Source: an uncultured Streptococcus sp.
Lineage (GTDB): Bacteria; Bacillota; Bacilli; Lactobacillales; Streptococcaceae
Direction: 5' to 3'
Assembly: GCF_959025735.1 (NCBI RefSeq)
Contig: NZ_CAUFJQ010000026.1
Span: forward strand, 1-20,385
DNA length: 20,385 nucleotides
This document shows positions 16,693 to 20,385 of the stretch, one piece after another. The translations under genes were made by a program, and so were the position numbers. The number at the start of each line of letters is the position of its first letter. Within the stretch, counting starts at the first letter, position 1. Under the pieces are notes generated by a model. That model was not told the origin of the DNA, searched no databases, and saw only the letters and a program-made list of their open reading frames with translations.

Positions 16693-18207
16693 ATGACAGT
16701 ATACAATATCAACCTTGGAATCGGTTGGGCCAGCAGTGGTGTTGAGTATGCCCAGGCCTACCGTGCCCAGTTGTTACGCAATATCCATCAACCAGCCAAG
16801 TTTGTTTTTATGGATATGATCTTAGCCGATAATATCCAGCATTTAACAGAAAATATCGGTTTTAAAAATGATGAAATCATCTGGCTCTATAGCCATTTTA
16901 CAGATATAAAAATTGCGCCAACGACCTATACCATTGATCAGGTCTTATCAGGTTTTGCCGGAAAACCGACTCGGGAAGAAGTCGACGGCAAGATCAAGCG
17001 CTTCTTTTATGAGGACCAGGACAATTTTTTGACCTGCTACCTGCGCGAAGAAAACAGTCCTTATGTCGAACGCTGCGAGTACGTGTCTAGAGGGATTTTG
17101 GTGAGAAAGGATTATTTCTCCTATACCCGCTATTGTACCGAGTACTTTATTCCTAAGAACAATCAAGCCAACTTGATTGAGCGCCGCTTTTACAATGAAG
17201 ACGGGACGGTTGCCTACAGCATGCAGATGGCAGATGGCCGCGAAATTTATCGTTTTCCAGATCGCTACCTAGTTGGTCGCCAAGAATTGATCCGCTACTT
17301 CATGCAAACCCTTCAATTGGCCAAACAAGATCTGGTGATTTTGGATCGGGAAACCAATATTGGTCAGCCTATCTTTGAAGAAGCGCAAAAAGCCCGCCTG
17401 GGTGTGGTCGTCCACGCCGAGCACTTCAGTGCCAATAATGTCGATGATCAGTATATCCTGTGGAATAACTACTACGAGTACCAATTTACCAATGCAGACA
17501 AGGTAGACTTCTTTATTGTCGCGACTGACCGCCAAAAAGAAATCTTGGCCGAGCAGTTTGCCAAATACACCAACCATCAGCCGGGTATCTATACCATTCC
17601 AGTTGGAAGCCTTGCAAGCTTGTCACAAAACGAAAATCGCACCCCATTTTCTATGATTACTGCCTCTCGTTTGGCGACAGAAAAGCATATTGACTGGTTG
17701 GTGCGAGCAGTGGTGCGCGCCAAAAAAGAATTGCCAGAACTGTCTTTTGACATCTATGGAAAAGGTGGAGAAGAAGGCAAGTTGCGTTCTCTAATTGATG
17801 AATTGGGGGCAGCAGACTATATCCATCTCAAAGGGCATGCCAATCTAGAGGAAATTTACAAGAATTATGAGGTTTACCTGTCCGCGTCGACCAGTGAAGG
17901 CTTTGGGTTGACCTTGATGGAAGCGATTGGTTCTGGACTTCCAATTATCGGTTTTGACGTTCCTTATGGCAACCAGACCTTTGTCACAGAAGGTAAAAAT
18001 GGCTATCTCATTCCACCATCAGCAGATCAAGTGGTCGACCAGATCGCTGCTGCCTTTGCGGAAAAAATGATCCAGCTATACAAAAAAAATGATCTAGCCA
18101 GCATGCGTCAAGCATCTTATGCGCGTGCAGAAGACTTTTTGACCAGCCGAGTAGAAGAAGCTTGGGCACAATTGATAGAAGAGGTGACACATGCTGAACG
18201 TATTTGA
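16693..18207 (+). CDS. gtfA: O-GlcNAc transferase GtfA, catalytic subunit
   Basis: GtfA, 504 residues, is a GT4-family enzyme that starts SRR glycosylation by moving GlcNAc from UDP-GlcNAc onto Ser/Thr of the unfolded adhesin in the cytoplasm. The N-terminus NINLGIGWASSGVEYAQAYRA is highly characteristic. The catalytic EX7E motif is E402-GFGLTLM-E410, followed by GSGLPIIGFDVP. A beta-rich insert (about 60-190) corresponds to the extended beta-sheet domain that binds GtfB and substrate. A ribosome site AGAGGA precedes the ATG. The gene overlaps gtfB by 17 bases, which fits production in equal amounts as a complex. Confidence 0.95.
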   Translation: MTVYNINLGIGWASSGVEYAQAYRAQLLRNIHQPAKFVFMDMILADNIQHLTENIGFKNDEIIWLYSHFTDIKIAPTTYTIDQVLSGFAGKPTREEVDGKIKRFFYEDQDNFLTCYLREENSPYVERCEYVSRGILVRKDYFSYTRYCTEYFIPKNNQANLIERRFYNEDGTVAYSMQMADGREIYRFPDRYLVGRQELIRYFMQTLQLAKQDLVILDRETNIGQPIFEEAQKARLGVVVHAEHFSANNVDDQYILWNNYYEYQFTNADKVDFFIVATDRQKEILAEQFAKYTNHQPGIYTIPVGSLASLSQNENRTPFSMITASRLATEKHIDWLVRAVVRAKKELPELSFDIYGKGGEEGKLRSLIDELGAADYIHLKGHANLEEIYKNYEVYLSASTSEGFGLTLMEAIGSGLPIIGFDVPYGNQTFVTEGKNGYLIPPSADQVVDQIAAAFAEKMIQLYKKNDLASMRQASYARAEDFLTSRVEEAWAQLIEEVTHAERI

Positions 18208-19546
18208 TAGTTATTCTCGTGAAAGCCAAGACTTGCTCCACTCTATGAAAGAGTCTGGCTTTGACCACCCGACCGTTGTTTTGGAGCCAAATGGTTTCTT
18301 ACCAGACGGTGTCGAATCTCCCTTTATCTATTTCTTAGGACAAGCAAAAGGAGAGAAGCGCGGACGCTACTTTAATGAAGTTCCAGTGCCTGATTTCTGG
18401 GAAGTTTCTGGGGATAATAGTTCGGGAAAAGTGACCTACTATGGTCAGGAAAAGGCTCGAATTGTGTACCATGCTGCTTCCTATAAACGCATCGTCGAGC
18501 GCTTAGAGTGGTTAGATGATAAGGGGCAAGTGGTCATGATTGAGCACTATGACCAATACGGTCGTAAGATTGCTGTAACGACTTGTGGTGATCAGGGACA
18601 GTATTTGGTGACCACTTATTTTGAAGGGGATATCGAGCGCTTGACAGAGAATCACCAAACAGGGGATTTGATCTTGACCTTGGACCATCAACCCATGCGG
18701 ATTTTCAAGAATCGCTTAGATTACTTTGTCTTTTATCTAGAGTATCGTGGTTTTGATCTAGATGGTTTGGTCTACAATACGCTGGCTACCTCCTTTAGCA
18801 TTAGTCTCCAGCTAGGCAATAAAGGCATCAAAGGACGCGACGTCTTGGTGTGGCAAGAGCCTCTTCACGACAGCCTTCCGGGCAACATGCAGTTGATTCT
18901 AAAGAGCCCAGAAATCCGGACCAAGAAGATCTTGATTCCGCAAAACGCGACCTATCATCGCGCTTTGCAGTTGACCTCGCAAGATCAGCATAGCTATTTT
19001 GGACCCCTTGGCTACCTGTATGATTTCAAGGTGAAAGACGATATCCGTAAAGACGCCTTTGTTTTGACTAATTCGGATCAGATCGAAGCCTTGACCTACC
19101 TAGTAGAGAATTTGCCGAATGTGACCTTCCGTGTAGCAGCTTTGACGGAGATGTCTGCGAGCCTCTTGTCTATGGTCCGCTATCCAAATGTGGTCTTGTA
19201 CCAAAATATCAGTCAAGAGCGGATCAAAGAGTTGCTTAAGGTCTCTAGTATTTATCTGGATATCAACCACTATGCAGAGGTGCAAGGTATTGTTCGCAAG
19301 GCCTTCGAACACCAGCAAGTCATCCTTACCTTTAGCCATACCCTGCATGACCGCCACTTCCTCGCACAAGCCAATATCTTTGATCAAGGAAAAGAAGCAG
19401 ATATGGTGGCCCGTATCCAGGAAATCTACCAATCTGTGGATAACTACAGAGAAGCCGTCGCACAACAAATTGCCCAATCAAGTAGCGTTGAGCCAGCTGT
19501 TTTCAAAGCTCGCTTGCAAGAAGGGATAGGTGGACACAGTGAGTGA
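18191..19546 (+). CDS. gtfB: GtfB, substrate-binding partner of GtfA
   Basis: GtfB, 451 residues, is the co-activator that stabilises GtfA and holds the adhesin so that all Ser/Thr repeats can be modified; it has a GT-like fold without its own catalysis. The start MLNVFDSYSRESQDLL and the beta-rich middle (YHAASYKRIVERLEWLDDKG) match the family. I see no EX7E motif, as expected. GAGGTG lies four bases before the ATG. The gene ends GGHSE at 19546, overlapping the start of asp4. Confidence 0.94.
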   Translation: MLNVFDSYSRESQDLLHSMKESGFDHPTVVLEPNGFLPDGVESPFIYFLGQAKGEKRGRYFNEVPVPDFWEVSGDNSSGKVTYYGQEKARIVYHAASYKRIVERLEWLDDKGQVVMIEHYDQYGRKIAVTTCGDQGQYLVTTYFEGDIERLTENHQTGDLILTLDHQPMRIFKNRLDYFVFYLEYRGFDLDGLVYNTLATSFSISLQLGNKGIKGRDVLVWQEPLHDSLPGNMQLILKSPEIRTKKILIPQNATYHRALQLTSQDQHSYFGPLGYLYDFKVKDDIRKDAFVLTNSDQIEALTYLVENLPNVTFRVAALTEMSASLLSMVRYPNVVLYQNISQERIKELLKVSSIYLDINHYAEVQGIVRKAFEHQQVILTFSHTLHDRHFLAQANIFDQGKEADMVARIQEIYQSVDNYREAVAQQIAQSSSVEPAVFKARLQEGIGGHSE

Positions 19547-19730
19547 TCGTAAGAAAGATTTATTTTACAAAGAAGTAGAAGGACGGATGGAGTCTCTCAA
19601 ACGCCGTCCTGCCGAAAAAGAAAAGACGACACGTTCTGAAAAGATCAATGTTACTTTTAATGTGATCATTGGTTTGGTGATTCTGCTGGGAGTTATTTTT
19701 ACCCTCTTCAGAGTGTTAGGAGGATCCTAA
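19539..19730 (+). CDS. asp4: Accessory Sec protein Asp4 (SecE-like)
   Basis: A membrane protein of 63 residues: a highly charged N-terminus (SDRKKDLFYKEVEGRMESLK) and one C-terminal transmembrane helix (VIIGLVILLGVIFTLFRVLGG). This layout and its position after gtfB match Asp4, which acts as a SecE-like subunit of the SecY2 channel. GTG at 19539 is preferred over GTG at 19530: AGGTGG lies five bases before it, the site overlaps the gtfB stop (GTGAGTGA), and the protein then begins like other Asp4 proteins. Asp5 starts one base after the stop. Confidence 0.87.
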   Translation: MSDRKKDLFYKEVEGRMESLKRRPAEKEKTTRSEKINVTFNVIIGLVILLGVIFTLFRVLGGS

Positions 19731-19731
19731 G

Positions 19732-19956
19732 ATGGAAATGGTATTTGCAATCGGGATCTCGATCTTATCCCTCGCTCTTGTGGTTCTGATCACCCTGCAG
19801 CCTCGCCAACAACAATCGCTTTCAACAGATGCGACCAGTAACCTAGGAAAACCAAGTTACTGGCGGTCCCACCGTGGACTCAAGCTAGCGACCCTCGTTG
19901 TTAGTATCGTCTTTCTCGTATCCTTATTTCTTTATATGATGGTCGTACAGGCCTAG
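19732..19956 (+). CDS. asp5: Accessory Sec protein Asp5 (SecG-like)
   Basis: A small membrane protein of 74 residues with two transmembrane helices (about 3-21 and 52-72) separated by a polar loop, the SecG layout. In the family Asp5 joins SecY2 and Asp4 in the export channel. A consensus AGGAGG (19718-19723), the strongest ribosome site in the window, lies eight bases before the ATG, inside the end of asp4. Last gene of the operon. Confidence 0.88.
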   Translation: MEMVFAIGISILSLALVVLITLQPRQQQSLSTDATSNLGKPSYWRSHRGLKLATLVVSIVFLVSLFLYMMVVQA

Positions 19957-20082
19957 TCTTTAATAGAATGGATAAAAAGAAGTTAGAATGTAGACAAACT
20001 ATTTTAAATTAAAATAAGTTAAGCGATTCTGCAAAAAAACAAAAATGAGTTCCATTTTTAAAATCGATTCAAGAAAATACCG
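19957..20082 (+). other. A/T-rich intergenic stretch after asp5, no gene seen
   Basis: About 125 bases with no convincing coding frame. A weak hairpin (AAAAATG 20041-20047 with CATTTTT 20053-20059, 5-base loop) could be a poor terminator for the operon, but its stem is almost all A-T. TAGACA at 19991 and TAAAAT at 20010 are spaced too closely for a good promoter. Confidence 0.4.
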
Positions 20083-20218
20083 AAACTTTCCGCTGTGAGA
20101 AAAGTGCCTGAAACAATAACGTTTCAGGCACTCGGAATTATTGAGACCTTAGGCTCAATAATTAGTCATGGAACTTCGAAGAAGTTCGCTGACGTCCGTA
20201 CTCACCTAAGGAAAGTTT
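20083..20218 (+). ncRNA. Cloverleaf-like structured element, family not recognised
   Basis: A closing stem pairs AAACTTTCC (20083-20091) with GGAAAGTTT (20210-20218) and continues after a small internal loop as GTGAG (20095-20099) with CTCAC (20201-20205). Inside are three hairpins: 20104-20114 with 20121-20131 (11 bp perfect, 6-base loop), 20136-20145 with 20154-20163 (10 bp perfect), and 20171-20177 with 20181-20187, extended by GTCA/TGAC (20165-20168 with 20190-20193). This amount of pairing in 136 bases is far beyond chance. It could be an sRNA, a leader RNA, or a DNA-level dispersed repeat; strand of action is uncertain because the fold works on both strands. Confidence 0.55.
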
Positions 20219-20242
20219 TTATATGACTTTATCTTCAATCTG

Positions 20243-20274
20243 AACGAAGTTGGTATTCTCCAACTTCGTTTTTT
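20243..20274 (+). terminator. Strong rho-independent terminator
   Basis: An 11-bp perfect stem, AACGAAGTTGG (20243-20253) with CCAACTTCGTT (20260-20270), 6-base loop, then a run of T to 20274. It lies 24 bases after the cloverleaf element and before the promoter of the next gene. It would end the aSec operon transcript or a separate small RNA. Its 5' arm CGAAGTT is also complementary to AACTTCG at 20172-20178 in the third cloverleaf hairpin. Confidence 0.9.
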
Positions 20275-20296
20275 GATGATGTTGCCTTTGTTTTTA

Positions 20297-20305
20297 TGGT
20301 ATACT
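20297..20305 (+). promoter_or_regulatory. Extended -10 promoter of the last, partial gene
   Basis: TGGTATACT is an extended -10 (TGn plus TATACT at 20300-20305) with no clear -35 at the right distance. A GGAG at 20324-20327 lies six bases before the ATG at 20334. The next gene therefore probably has its own transcript starting near 20312. Confidence 0.6.
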
Positions 20306-20333
20306 GAAAGCGATAAAATGATTGGAGCTTCCG

Positions 20334-20385
20334 ATGAAAAAGATCCCCTTAGTATTTTCAGGCTGTCTGTTAGGACTGGTTGGCG
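20334..20385 (+). CDS. Start of an unidentified exported or membrane protein (cut by window end)
   Basis: Only the first 17 codons are present: MKKIPLVFSGCLLGLVG. Two lysines followed by a hydrophobic stretch fit a signal peptide or first transmembrane helix. FSGC resembles a lipobox only loosely, because Phe replaces the usual Leu at -3 and the cysteine comes very early. The promoter and ribosome site support a real gene; function cannot be told. Confidence 0.6.
   Translation, partial: MKKIPLVFSGCLLGLVG

Noticed and set aside
19983..20024. CiaR-type site or promoter for the structured element near ttttaaattaaaataagttaag
   Set aside because: The sequence lacks the two TTTAAG boxes at 5-base spacing, and the possible -35/-10 pairs have wrong spacing (13 or 21 bp). 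A/T richness explains the resemblance.
20171..20187. tRNA gene suggested by the cloverleaf shape of 20083-20218
   Set aside because: The stems are too long (9-11 bp), the arms do not have tRNA lengths, and there is no GTTCGA-type T arm or recognisable anticodon loop.

Overview
The window is a streptococcal accessory Sec (SecA2/SecY2) glycoprotein-export locus, read entirely on the + strand. The GspB-type signal peptide of the main adhesin, the gene order secY2-asp1-asp2-asp3-secA2-gtfA-gtfB-asp4-asp5, and the protein sequences all point to an oral Streptococcus of the sanguinis/mitis/parasanguinis type. I cannot name the species from sequence alone.

Left part (1-8026). The 3' end of one serine-rich repeat (SRR) surface protein, ending in an LPNTG sorting signal, is followed by an intergenic multi-hairpin element. 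Next comes a complete second SRR adhesin of 2088 residues ending in LPETG. The two repeat domains are built differently: the first from 18-bp (6-residue) units, the second mostly from 39-bp (13-residue) units. The second is interrupted by a larger module that is present twice. Its non-repeat binding region looks like a helical part followed by beta-rich domains.

Middle (8046-9274). After a terminator comes a single glycosyltransferase gene (gtf3/nss type) with its own probable promoter and terminator. Its true start is well inside the longest open frame. No further glycosyltransferase gene lies between the adhesin and secY2.

Right part (9335-19956). One tightly packed operon, probably read from a promoter at about 9335-9362, encodes the channel SecY2, the Asp1-3 complex, the motor SecA2 (with a TTG start), the O-GlcNAc transferase GtfA with its partner GtfB, and the small membrane proteins Asp4 and Asp5. 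Several genes overlap by 4 to 17 bases. The expected division of labour is that GtfA/GtfB put GlcNAc on Ser/Thr of the adhesin, Gtf3 extends it, Asp1-3 escort (and Asp2 acetylates) the glycoprotein, and SecA2 pushes it through SecY2/Asp4/Asp5 to the sortase.

Right end (19957-20385). An AT-rich stretch leads to a compact cloverleaf-like fold of about 136 nt (20083-20218). A strong terminator follows, whose 5' arm could instead pair with one cloverleaf hairpin. Then come a new promoter and the first 17 codons of an unidentified exported or membrane protein. This structured element and the different one at 1435-1611 are the least explained parts of the window.
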